Source: Lysobacterales bacterium | GTDB taxonomy: Bacteria; Pseudomonadota; Gammaproteobacteria; Xanthomonadales; Rhodanobacteraceae | Assembly: GCA_017305055.1 (NCBI GenBank) | Contig: JAFKMZ010000013.1 | Span: 45,500 to 109,499, forward strand | Direction: 5' to 3' | Length of the DNA: 64,000 nucleotides | Shown here: piece by piece, positions 28,605-36,146 of the stretch | Position numbering within the stretch: position 1 is the first letter of the stretch | How the letters are laid out: each line of letters begins with the position of its first letter | Program-made: the position numbers and the translations under genes | The notes under the pieces: model-generated | The model's input: the letters and a program-made list of their open reading frames with translations, nothing else | Database searches by the model: none | What the model was told of the DNA's origin: nothing

Positions 28605-30533
28605 ATGATTCGTCGAATACTCCTTGTGGTCTGCGTGGCAGTGCTGTCGACCGGCGCATGCATGGCGCAGGTGACTCCGGATACACCGGACATTCCCGCC
28701 CACTTCGCCTTCCCTGCATCCATGTTCGACTACACCGTGCGCGACGTGATGGTGCCGATGCGCGACGGCGTCAAGCTGCACACCGTCATCGTCGAGCACA
28801 AGGACACCCACAACGCACCGATCGTGCTGACACGCACGCCGTACAACGCCTCACGCCTGGCGGCCGGCCGGCGTGCCCGCAGCATGCGCGACACCTTGCC
28901 GGTCGGCGATGATGTGTTCGTCGACGCCGGCTATATCCGCATCTACCAGGACGTGCGTGGCAAGTACGGCTCGGAAGGCGACTACTTCATGGCCGCGCCG
29001 CTGGTCGGCACGGTCAATGCCAGCAAGGTCGACGATTCCACCGATGCCTGGGACACCATCGAGTGGCTGGTGCACAACCTGCCCGAGTCCAATGGCCGCG
29101 TGGGCATGATCGGCGCGTCCTACGACGGCTTCACCGTGGCCATGGCCCTGATCCACCCGCACCCGGCACTGAAGGTGGCGGCCCCGGAGAATCCGCAGAT
29201 CGATGGCTGGATGGGCGACGACTGGTTCAACAACGGCGCCTTCCGCAATGTCAACCTGAACTACTACACGCAGCAGACCACGACCAAGGGCCTCGGTCCC
29301 TCGGTGCCGAACCCAGGCGAGGACACCTACGCCACCATGCTGCAGGCCGGCTCCTCGGGCGATTACGCCCGGGCGGCGGGCATGGAGCAGTTGCCGTTCT
29401 GGCAGAAGCTCACCACCCACCCAACCTACGACGCCTTCTGGAGCAAGCAGGCGGTGGACCGGATTCTTGCCGGGCAACCCCTGAAGGTGGCCACCATGTG
29501 GGTCGCGGGGCTGTGGGACTACGTCGACATGTATGGCGCCGTCCATGCGTACGCCGCCACCGAGCCCAAGGACCACGCCAACGACATGAACTACCTGGTG
29601 CTCGGCCCGTGGCGCCACGGCCAGGAAAATGTGGACGGTTCGTCGCTGGGCGTGTTCAAGTGGGCTGGCGATACGGCGCTGCAGTTCCGGCGCGACATGC
29701 TGCTGCCGTTCTTTGCGCGCTACCTGGTCGACGGGGCGCCGAAGCCGAAACTGTCGCCAGTGACCGTCTACGACACCGGCGCCAACCACTGGGATCACCT
29801 GGATCACTGGCCACTGGCCTGCGATGACGGGTGCAAAACGAAATCCACGGCAATGTACCTGCGTGCCGGAAAGCAACTCGCCTTCGACGCACCAACCCCC
29901 AGCGAAGAAAAATTCGATACCTACATTTCCGACCCGGCGGCTCCGGTACCGTATCGGCCGAGGCCTGATGGCACACCATCGCCAGAGGGGGCGTACTGGG
30001 CCCTGGCCGACCAGCGCTTCGTGGACAACCGTCCCGACGTCATCAGCTACACCAGCCAGCCACTCACGCAGCCCTTGCAAGTGTCAGGCGCGCCGGTGGT
30101 AAAGCTCTACGCCTCGACCACCGGCACGGACAGCGACTGGGTGGTCAAGATCATCGACGTCTTCCCGCCGGAAGACCGCCTGGCACCGGCCATGGGCGGA
30201 TACGAACTCCCGCTGTCGATGCAGATTTTCCGCGGCCGCTACCGCAGCAGCTTCAGCCGGCCGCAGAAAATCACGTCGGGTCAGCCACTGCTGTACACGT
30301 GGACCCTGCCGAACATCAATCACCAGTTCCAGCCCGGACACCGGATCATGGTGCAGATCCAATCCAGCTGGTTCCCGTTCTACGACCGCAACCCGCAGTC
30401 CTACGTGGAGAACATCTTCTTTGCCAAACCTGGCGACTACCAGGCCGCGCAACAAAGCATCTGGCATACCCCAGGGCAACCAAGCTCGATCAGCATGCCA
30501 ATCACCTCACCGGCCCCGCCACGTCTGGACTGA
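28605..30533 (+). CDS. Alpha-amino-acid ester hydrolase-like (CocE/NonD family)
   Basis: 642 residues with an N-terminal export signal. The alpha/beta-hydrolase triad is visible: Ser172 in GASYDGF, Asp305 in GLWDYVD and His338 in GPWRHGQ. The block HPHPALKVAAPENPQIDGW and the following MGDDWF closely resemble the Xanthomonas alpha-amino-acid ester hydrolases, which prefer D-configured alpha-amino acyl esters and amides. In those enzymes an acidic cluster binds the substrate amino group; here the middle residue is valine (Val307) while Asp308 and the aspartates of MGDDW remain. A C-terminal jelly-roll domain follows. It lies 37 bp after ggt3 and 28 bp before dgcN. A cocaine-esterase or X-Pro peptidase label is the generic alternative. 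Confidence 0.85.
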   Translation: MIRRILLVVCVAVLSTGACMAQVTPDTPDIPAHFAFPASMFDYTVRDVMVPMRDGVKLHTVIVEHKDTHNAPIVLTRTPYNASRLAAGRRARSMRDTLPVGDDVFVDAGYIRIYQDVRGKYGSEGDYFMAAPLVGTVNASKVDDSTDAWDTIEWLVHNLPESNGRVGMIGASYDGFTVAMALIHPHPALKVAAPENPQIDGWMGDDWFNNGAFRNVNLNYYTQQTTTKGLGPSVPNPGEDTYATMLQAGSSGDYARAAGMEQLPFWQKLTTHPTYDAFWSKQAVDRILAGQPLKVATMWVAGLWDYVDMYGAVHAYAATEPKDHANDMNYLVLGPWRHGQENVDGSSLGVFKWAGDTALQFRRDMLLPFFARYLVDGAPKPKLSPVTVYDTGANHWDHLDHWPLACDDGCKTKSTAMYLRAGKQLAFDAPTPSEEKFDTYISDPAAPVPYRPRPDGTPSPEGAYWALADQRFVDNRPDVISYTSQPLTQPLQVSGAPVVKLYASTTGTDSDWVVKIIDVFPPEDRLAPAMGGYELPLSMQIFRGRYRSSFSRPQKITSGQPLLYTWTLPNINHQFQPGHRIMVQIQSSWFPFYDRNPQSYVENIFFAKPGDYQAAQQSIWHTPGQPSSISMPITSPAPPRLD

Positions 30534-30561
30534 TGAGCACAACACCCGGAGACGAGAGTTT

Positions 30562-31605
30562 ATGTTGAACCACAGCAGTGCGCCGCAGACCGCACATTGG
30601 GGGCCACCCTATCTGCTGTACCTGGGGCAGGCGTCAGATGAGCTGGCCATCAAGACGGCCAGGGGCCTGGCATATTGGCGGCCCGAATGGTGCATCGGCC
30701 AGCTGCAGCGCCCGGGCTGCAAGGCCACGCTGGGCCTGCGCGAGCTCAACGTGGTGGAGGCCAAGGCCGCGGGCGCCAACACCATGGTCGTGGGCATGGC
30801 CAATGCCGGCGGGGTGATGGATCCGCAGACCATAACGGATGTCATCGCCGCGCTGGATGCCGGCCTGCATGTCGCTGCAGGCCTGCACAACAAGTTGCGC
30901 GAGAACCCGGAGATCGTCGCGGCGGCACAGCGCAACGGCCGCGAGCTGTTCGATGCGCGCGACCCCCAGCCCGGCATCCCGGTGGGTACCGGGCGCCGCC
31001 GCGCTGGCAAACGCCTGCTGACCGTGGGCACGGACTGCTCGACGGGCAAGATGTACACCACGCTGGCTCTCGAGCGCGAGATGCGCCAACGTGGCCTCAA
31101 GGCGGATTTCCGCGGCACAGGGCAGACTGGCATCCTGGTCGCCAACTGTGGCGTGCCGATCGACTCGGTGGTGGCGGATTTCATTTCTGGCGCGGCCGAA
31201 TGGATCTCGCCGGCGCGCTTCGATGGTGGCTGGGACCTGATCGAGGGCCAAGGCTCGTTGTTCCATCCATCGTACGCCGGGGTATCGTTGGGACTGCTGC
31301 ACGGCGCGCAGCCGGACGCGCTGGTGTTGACCCACGAACCCGGGCGGCCGCACATGCGCGGCCTGCCCGACCACCCCATTCCTGGCCTGCGCGAGTGCCT
31401 GGATGCCAACCTGAAGGCGGCGCGCCTGACCAACCCCGGAGTACGGGCGGTGGGCGTGAGTTTGAATACCTCCGGCATGTCCGCCGACGAAGCCCGGGCG
31501 CTTTGCGCCAAGGTCGCCGCCGAGCTGGAGCTGCCGTGCGCGGACCCGGTCACCATGGGCGTCGAATCGATCGTGGACCACCTGCTCGCATGCTTCGCGA
31601 ACTGA
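30562..31605 (+). CDS. dgcN: D-glutamate N-acetyltransferase DgcN (DUF1611)
   Basis: 347 residues, no export signal, so cytoplasmic. It is a DUF1611 protein with a nucleotide-binding-like loop GTDCSTGK (residues 156-163) and the conserved blocks RGTGQTGILVANCGVPIDSV and LIEGQGSLFHPSYAGVSLGL. DUF1611 proteins named DgcN convert D-glutamate to N-acetyl-D-glutamate in the pathway described in marine Proteobacteria. The assignment is strengthened because the next gene, overlapping by 16 nt, is the epimerase-like DgcA. What is inferred is that this xanthomonad-type protein has the same substrate. Confidence 0.85.
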   Translation: MLNHSSAPQTAHWGPPYLLYLGQASDELAIKTARGLAYWRPEWCIGQLQRPGCKATLGLRELNVVEAKAAGANTMVVGMANAGGVMDPQTITDVIAALDAGLHVAAGLHNKLRENPEIVAAAQRNGRELFDARDPQPGIPVGTGRRRAGKRLLTVGTDCSTGKMYTTLALEREMRQRGLKADFRGTGQTGILVANCGVPIDSVVADFISGAAEWISPARFDGGWDLIEGQGSLFHPSYAGVSLGLLHGAQPDALVLTHEPGRPHMRGLPDHPIPGLRECLDANLKAARLTNPGVRAVGVSLNTSGMSADEARALCAKVAAELELPCADPVTMGVESIVDHLLACFAN

Positions 31606-32576
31606 GCATACGGCACGACCAATTCCCCCTGGTCGCGCCGTTTCGCATCTCCCGGGGTACCCGGCTCGCTGCCGACGTGGTGACCGTGGAGCTGCGTCAG
31701 GGCCAGCATCTCGGCCGGGGCGAGTCCGTGCCGTATGCACGCTATGGTGAATCCGTAGCCTCGGTGATCGAGGAGATGGAGACCTTCCGCGGGCTGCTGG
31801 TTGCAGGCATGGGACGGGACGAGCTGCAGGTCCGGCTGCCGCCGGGGGCGGCGCGCAATGCCCTGGACGCCGCGCTGTGGGACCTGGAGTGGCAGCAGAC
31901 CTCCGTACCGGTCTGGGCGCAGTTGGCCCGAGGTCCCCACGAGGCCGTGGTCAGCGCCCTGACCATCAGCATCGACACGCCAGAGCGCATGGGCGAGGCG
32001 GCCGCCCGCCTGGCCGACGCCGGCCTGATCAAGGTGAAGCTGGACGCCAGCGATGCCGCCGCGCGTCTCGAGGCAGTGCGCCGGGCCGCGCCGCGGGCAC
32101 GACTCATGGTCGACGCCAACGAGAGCTGGAACATCGGCCTGCTGCGCGGGCTGCAGGCCACGCTGGAGCACTGTGGCGTGGAGCTGATCGAGCAGCCTTT
32201 GCCAGCCGACGCTGACGACGATCTGCTGGGCTATTCCGGGTCGATTCCACTCTGTGCGGACGAAGCCTGCCACGTCAGCACCGACCTGGCCCGCCTGCGT
32301 GGGCGCTACCAGGCAGTCAACATCAAGCTGGACAAGACCGGCGGCCTCACCGAGGCGTGGCGCCTGCTGCAGGCGGCGCGCGCGGACGGCTTCCGCATCA
32401 TGGTCGGCTGCATGGTGGGGTCGTCGCTGGGCATCGCCCCGGCCCTGGAAATCGCCCGTGAGGCGGAGTTCATCGATCTGGACGGCCCACTGTGGCTGCA
32501 GCACGACTATCCGGGCGGCCTGGTCTTGCAGGACGGCTGGCTGCAGCCGCCCGCGCCGGGCTTCTGGGGCGCATGA
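31590..32576 (+). CDS. dgcA: N-acetyl-D-glutamate racemase DgcA (enolase superfamily)
   Basis: 328 residues from ATG 31590, overlapping dgcN. It has the complete enolase-superfamily (dipeptide-epimerase type) active site: KVK with Lys148/Lys150, metal ligands Asp175 (VDANESW), Glu201 (IEQPLP) and Asp224 (ADEAC), and the opposite-face Lys246 (NIKLDKTGG). On sequence alone it could be an L-Ala-D/L-Glu epimerase, which acts on the murein dipeptide. The overlap with dgcN favours N-acetyl-D-Glu to N-acetyl-L-Glu racemisation. Both readings serve D-glutamate recovery. Confidence 0.85.
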   Translation: MLRELSIRHDQFPLVAPFRISRGTRLAADVVTVELRQGQHLGRGESVPYARYGESVASVIEEMETFRGLLVAGMGRDELQVRLPPGAARNALDAALWDLEWQQTSVPVWAQLARGPHEAVVSALTISIDTPERMGEAAARLADAGLIKVKLDASDAAARLEAVRRAAPRARLMVDANESWNIGLLRGLQATLEHCGVELIEQPLPADADDDLLGYSGSIPLCADEACHVSTDLARLRGRYQAVNIKLDKTGGLTEAWRLLQAARADGFRIMVGCMVGSSLGIAPALEIAREAEFIDLDGPLWLQHDYPGGLVLQDGWLQPPAPGFWGA

Positions 32577-32608
32577 TGCGTCCGGCCAAACTCCCTGCCA
32601 GCACAGCA

Positions 32609-32650
32609 GCTCCTTGCAGGAGCCCGCCTGCAGCAGTGGACGCGGCAAAG
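32609..32650. repeat. REP-like palindrome between dgcA and gltS
   Basis: GCTCCTTGCAGGAGC forms a 6-bp stem with a TGC loop and runs into AGCCCGCCTGCAGC. This resembles the GGAGCCCGC-type repetitive extragenic palindromes common in pseudomonads and xanthomonads. Only this one copy is seen in the window. Confidence 0.35.
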
Positions 32651-32700
32651 CCGGGTCAATTGCTGCCACGCCGGCTCCCGGCTTCAAACAGGGCCAGGCG

Positions 32701-33930
32701 ATGCTGAGCTTCGACGCGGTGCAGACCGTGGCCTGCGGCGGGCTGTTCCTCCTCGCGGGCTATGCGATCCGCCGCCACGTGCCGGTGCTGGCGCGCTTCA
32801 GCATCCCGGCGCCGGTGATCGGCGGCCTGCTGGTGGCCCTGGCGATGCTCGCGTTCCACCACTGGGACGTGACGCCGGTGCATTTCGACACCACGCTCGA
32901 GCAGCCGCTGATGATCGCGTTCTTCACCAGCATCGGCTTCAACGCCAGTGCTTCGCTGCTCAAGGTCGGTGGGCGCCAGATCCTGCTGTTCCTGGCCTTG
33001 GCCACCTTCATCGGCGTGGTGCAGAACCTGGCCGGCATCGGCCTGGCCAGGATGTTCGGGCTGCCGTCGCTGTTTGGCGTCATCACCGGCTCGGTGACCC
33101 TGATGGGCGGCCCCGCCACCGGCATGGCGTTCGCCCCGCTGTTCGCCGAGGCCGGCGTGCACGGCGCCGCCAGCGTGGCGCTGGCCAATGCCATGGCCGG
33201 CATCGTGCTGGGCTCGGTCATCGGCGCGCCCGTGGCGACGATGTTGATCGAGCGGCTCAAGTTGCGGCCAGCGGGCGGCCAAACGGGCAACCTGGCCGTC
33301 GCCGCCGATCTGCCCGTCACCACGATGGAAGCGACCGCCGTGCCGGTCACACCAAGCAGCAACGACGAGCAGGTCTATGCCGCGCTGCGAAGTTTCGTCT
33401 TCGTGCTGATTGCCATGGCGGTCGGCGCCTGGATCAGTGGTTGGATGAGCGGCGCCGGCATCACCCTGCCGAGCTACATCGGCGCCATGCTCATCGGCGC
33501 GCTGATCCGCAACCTCGACGATCGCTACCGCGTGTTTGGCCTGTCTGCGCGCAGCATCGACACCATCGGCAACATCAGCCTGTCGCTGTTCCTGGTCATC
33601 GCACTGATGAACCTGCACCTGTGGGACCTGAGCGGCCTGGCGCTGCCGCTCCTGGTCACGCTTGCCGTGCAGACCGTCATCGTGGTGGCGTTCTGCTGCT
33701 GGCCGCTGGTGCAGCTCATGGGCCGCGACTACGACGCCGCGGTGATGGCCAGCGGCTTCATCGGCTTCATGCTGGGCACCACGGCAAACGCCGTGGCCGT
33801 GATGAGTTCGCTGACCGAGCGCTTCGGCCCGGCCCCGCGCGCGTTCCTGGTCGCGCCCATCGTCGGCGCCTTCCTGATGGACTTCACCAACGCACTGATC
33901 ATCACCGGCTTCATCAACTTCCTCACATGA
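32701..33930 (+). CDS. gltS: Sodium/glutamate symporter
   Basis: 409 residues and strongly hydrophobic, with about ten or more membrane segments in two halves separated by a polar loop (around residues 190-225). Family features include SIPAPVIGGLLVAL, SIGFNASASLL and the re-entrant block GSVTLMGGPATGMAFAPLF, with the mirrored block GFIGFMLGTTANAVAVM in the second half. GltS takes up L- and D-glutamate with sodium. It follows dgcA by 124 bp in the same direction, which fits import of glutamate released in the periplasm by the Ggts. Confidence 0.95.
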   Translation: MLSFDAVQTVACGGLFLLAGYAIRRHVPVLARFSIPAPVIGGLLVALAMLAFHHWDVTPVHFDTTLEQPLMIAFFTSIGFNASASLLKVGGRQILLFLALATFIGVVQNLAGIGLARMFGLPSLFGVITGSVTLMGGPATGMAFAPLFAEAGVHGAASVALANAMAGIVLGSVIGAPVATMLIERLKLRPAGGQTGNLAVAADLPVTTMEATAVPVTPSSNDEQVYAALRSFVFVLIAMAVGAWISGWMSGAGITLPSYIGAMLIGALIRNLDDRYRVFGLSARSIDTIGNISLSLFLVIALMNLHLWDLSGLALPLLVTLAVQTVIVVAFCCWPLVQLMGRDYDAAVMASGFIGFMLGTTANAVAVMSSLTERFGPAPRAFLVAPIVGAFLMDFTNALIITGFINFLT

Positions 33931-33986
33931 GTCGTCCGGAACCGGCGCGGCTACACTCCCGGTGGTCTTTTCCATGAGTAGTAGCC

Positions 33987-34532
33987 GTGCACGACGACGA
34001 CCGCCGCGACCAGACTGAAAGCCCCGACCTGGAGGCGGCCCCCAGCCGCAGCCAGCAACGGCGCGAAGCGCTCGCCATCCTGACGCTGGCTGGACAGCTG
34101 GTGGCCTTGCCGGCGTCGCGGCTGGGTAGGCTTGAGTTGGCGCAGGAAGTGCGCGACGAGATCGACAGTTACCAGCAGATGCACGCGCACGGCGCGCGCA
34201 AGCGTCAGCTGGCCTTCATCGCCAAGAAGCTGCGCCAGCGCGACGATGATGAGCTTGCATCCGTGCGCGCGGCACTGGGCGCGAATCGCGACCGGCAGCG
34301 CCAGGAGATCGCCGCCATGCACCGCCTGGAGGCGCTGCGCGAGCAACTGCTTGCCGGTGACGAGGATGTCCTGTCCGCCTTCATCGCGGCGCACCCGGAA
34401 GTGGACCGTCAGCACCTGCGCTCGCTGCTGCGCCGGGCCCGCAGCGAACGGGAGCAGGCCAAGCCACCACGCGCCTACCGCGAAATCTTCCACCTGCTGC
34501 AGGCGCTCGATGCCACCGACGGCGGCTCCTGA
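33987..34532 (+). CDS. darP: Ribosome biogenesis factor DarP (YjgA, DUF615)
   Basis: 181 residues from a GTG start (E. coli 183). It is a highly charged helical protein, with SRSQQRREALAILTLAGQLV near the N-terminus, ARKRQLAFIAKKLR in the middle and YREIFHLLQAL at the end, all typical of the family. DarP binds late 50S precursors and helps peptidyl-transferase-centre maturation. It lies 56 bp after gltS and is functionally unrelated to the D-glutamate genes. Confidence 0.92.
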   Translation: MHDDDRRDQTESPDLEAAPSRSQQRREALAILTLAGQLVALPASRLGRLELAQEVRDEIDSYQQMHAHGARKRQLAFIAKKLRQRDDDELASVRAALGANRDRQRQEIAAMHRLEALREQLLAGDEDVLSAFIAAHPEVDRQHLRSLLRRARSEREQAKPPRAYREIFHLLQALDATDGGS

Positions 34533-34597
34533 CCACCAACGCCCCCCTGGTCCACGGAACGGCCGTCAGTGGCAGGTCAAGACACAGGAGACATGCG

Positions 34598-35983
34598 ATG
34601 AATATCCGACAGACATGCATTGCGGTGATGCTTGCCGTGACCGCGGTTGGAATCCACGCCAGTGAGGCCAAGCTTGAGCTGCCCGCCCTGCGGGCCATTG
34701 TGACGGACCCGCTCCACAGCGTCGCACCCGGATGCGCTGTCGGCGTGTTCGACGACGGTACGGATTTGATTACCGCGGCCGGGATGGCCGATATGGCGGG
34801 CGAACGCCCCATCGATGGCGACACGCTGTTCTATGCCGCGTCGGTGTCCAAGCAGTTTACTGCGCTGGCCATAGCCCAATTGGTGGTGGGCGGTCGCCTG
34901 CGCCTGGATGACGACGTCCGCAAATATATTCCGCAGCTGCCCAGGTACGAGGTGCCCGTCACCATTGCCATGTTGCTCCATCACACTTCCGGGATTCGCG
35001 ATTGGATTGGACTCATGCAACTCGCTGGGCGTGACGCGGCCGCACGCGATGGCGCGCAGGTGGCGCTGCAATTGGTCCTCGAACAGAAATCCACAAATTT
35101 CAGGCCCGGGACCCAATTTCTGTATTCCAACGGAGGCTATCTCCTGTTGGCTGAAGTGGTGGCGCGCGCAAGCGGTTTGCCATTCCATGAGTACGAAAGA
35201 AAATACGTGCTCGATCCCATGGGCATGCGGGACAGCTATTTCCTGCACGGCGCCGATCCACAATCGGATACCGCCGCACACGGTTATGTTCCGAAAGATG
35301 GCGGGTTCGTTGTGCGTGATACCTATCCGCGGTTCGGCGGCTCCGGAGGGTTGATGACAAGCATGAACGACCTCGCCCGCTATTACCGGGATATCAGTGT
35401 CGGACACAAGGTGTGGACGCCCGAAGTTTCCACGGTCATGCTCACCCCGGGGACGTTCACCAATGGTGTTGCGGTGGAATACGAGCCAGGTGGCGCCATG
35501 GGTTATGCATCGGGGCTGACAGTCGGCCAGCGACGTGGGCAGTTCACGGTGCAACATGACGGGGCAGCCGATGGTTTCCGGAATGAGTTTGGCTGGTTTC
35601 CGCGGGCCCGACTCGGTGTCGGGCTGTTGTGCAATCGGGGCGACTGGAACCCGTTGGACAAGTTTGACGCGGTGGTGCAGCAAGTCCGGCCTGGATTTCT
35701 GGCGGGATCAACGCCGGAAGATCTGCGCGGCGTCTACCATTCGGATGAACTTGCCGCGGATTACATCATTGTGCCTGAGGGTGATGCGCTGCGGCTCACG
35801 ATCGTTTCGACGTCAGGTGTTCCAGCCAAGACGATGCTCATGCACAAGGCCACGGGCGCAGATCATGGAGGCGGCTATGCAGGTTCAGGCATGTACCTGA
35901 CGCCCGACGCGGACGGCAGGGACATCGTCGTCGGGACCGGGCGGGCGCGCGGGATACGCCTGGTGAGAACGCCGGCAAATTAG
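34598..35983 (+). CDS. Exported S12-type serine hydrolase with C-terminal domain
   Basis: 461 residues with a signal peptide (CIAVMLAVTAVGIHASEA) and AGGAGACA upstream of the ATG. SVSK is at residues 82-85, YSNGGYLLL is the second motif and HDG the third. About 110 C-terminal residues beyond the catalytic domain probably form a small beta domain, as in D-aminopeptidase-type members. The codons look less GC-rich than those of flanking darP and yhdP, a hint of separate origin shared with the D-aminoacylase/TonB-receptor-1 stretch. It may be a further cluster enzyme separated by darP; the substrate is unknown. Confidence 0.84.
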   Translation: MNIRQTCIAVMLAVTAVGIHASEAKLELPALRAIVTDPLHSVAPGCAVGVFDDGTDLITAAGMADMAGERPIDGDTLFYAASVSKQFTALAIAQLVVGGRLRLDDDVRKYIPQLPRYEVPVTIAMLLHHTSGIRDWIGLMQLAGRDAAARDGAQVALQLVLEQKSTNFRPGTQFLYSNGGYLLLAEVVARASGLPFHEYERKYVLDPMGMRDSYFLHGADPQSDTAAHGYVPKDGGFVVRDTYPRFGGSGGLMTSMNDLARYYRDISVGHKVWTPEVSTVMLTPGTFTNGVAVEYEPGGAMGYASGLTVGQRRGQFTVQHDGAADGFRNEFGWFPRARLGVGLLCNRGDWNPLDKFDAVVQQVRPGFLAGSTPEDLRGVYHSDELAADYIIVPEGDALRLTIVSTSGVPAKTMLMHKATGADHGGGYAGSGMYLTPDADGRDIVVGTGRARGIRLVRTPAN

Positions 35984-36055
35984 AGATCGCCGCAGGATGG
36001 TTCGCATCTGAAGAGGCGATCTGCCTCCCACCGGGCCCGGCAGCATTCCAGTTCA

Positions 36056-36146
36056 CCGGGCGTGGGGGTGGACCTGCACAAGCGTCGATTCACCACCGGG
36101 CTGACCATCGAGCGGGTCGACACCGGGGGCCGGTTGCTGACCCGTG
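36056..36146 (+). pseudogene. Possible IS110-family transposase N-terminal remnant
   Basis: Starting at GTG 36062, about 28 residues read VGVDLHKRRFTT and onward. This resembles the N-terminus of IS110-type DEDD transposases, whose first catalytic aspartate lies in a GVDLHK-like motif. The similarity ends where the opposing yhdP gene begins. No inverted repeats or further transposase sequence are seen, so chance similarity is possible. Confidence 0.28.

Noticed and set aside
31590-32576. L-Ala-D/L-Glu epimerase as the primary call
   Set aside because: The active site allows it, but the 16-nt overlap with dgcN favours the N-acetyl-D-Glu racemase. It is kept as the alternative.
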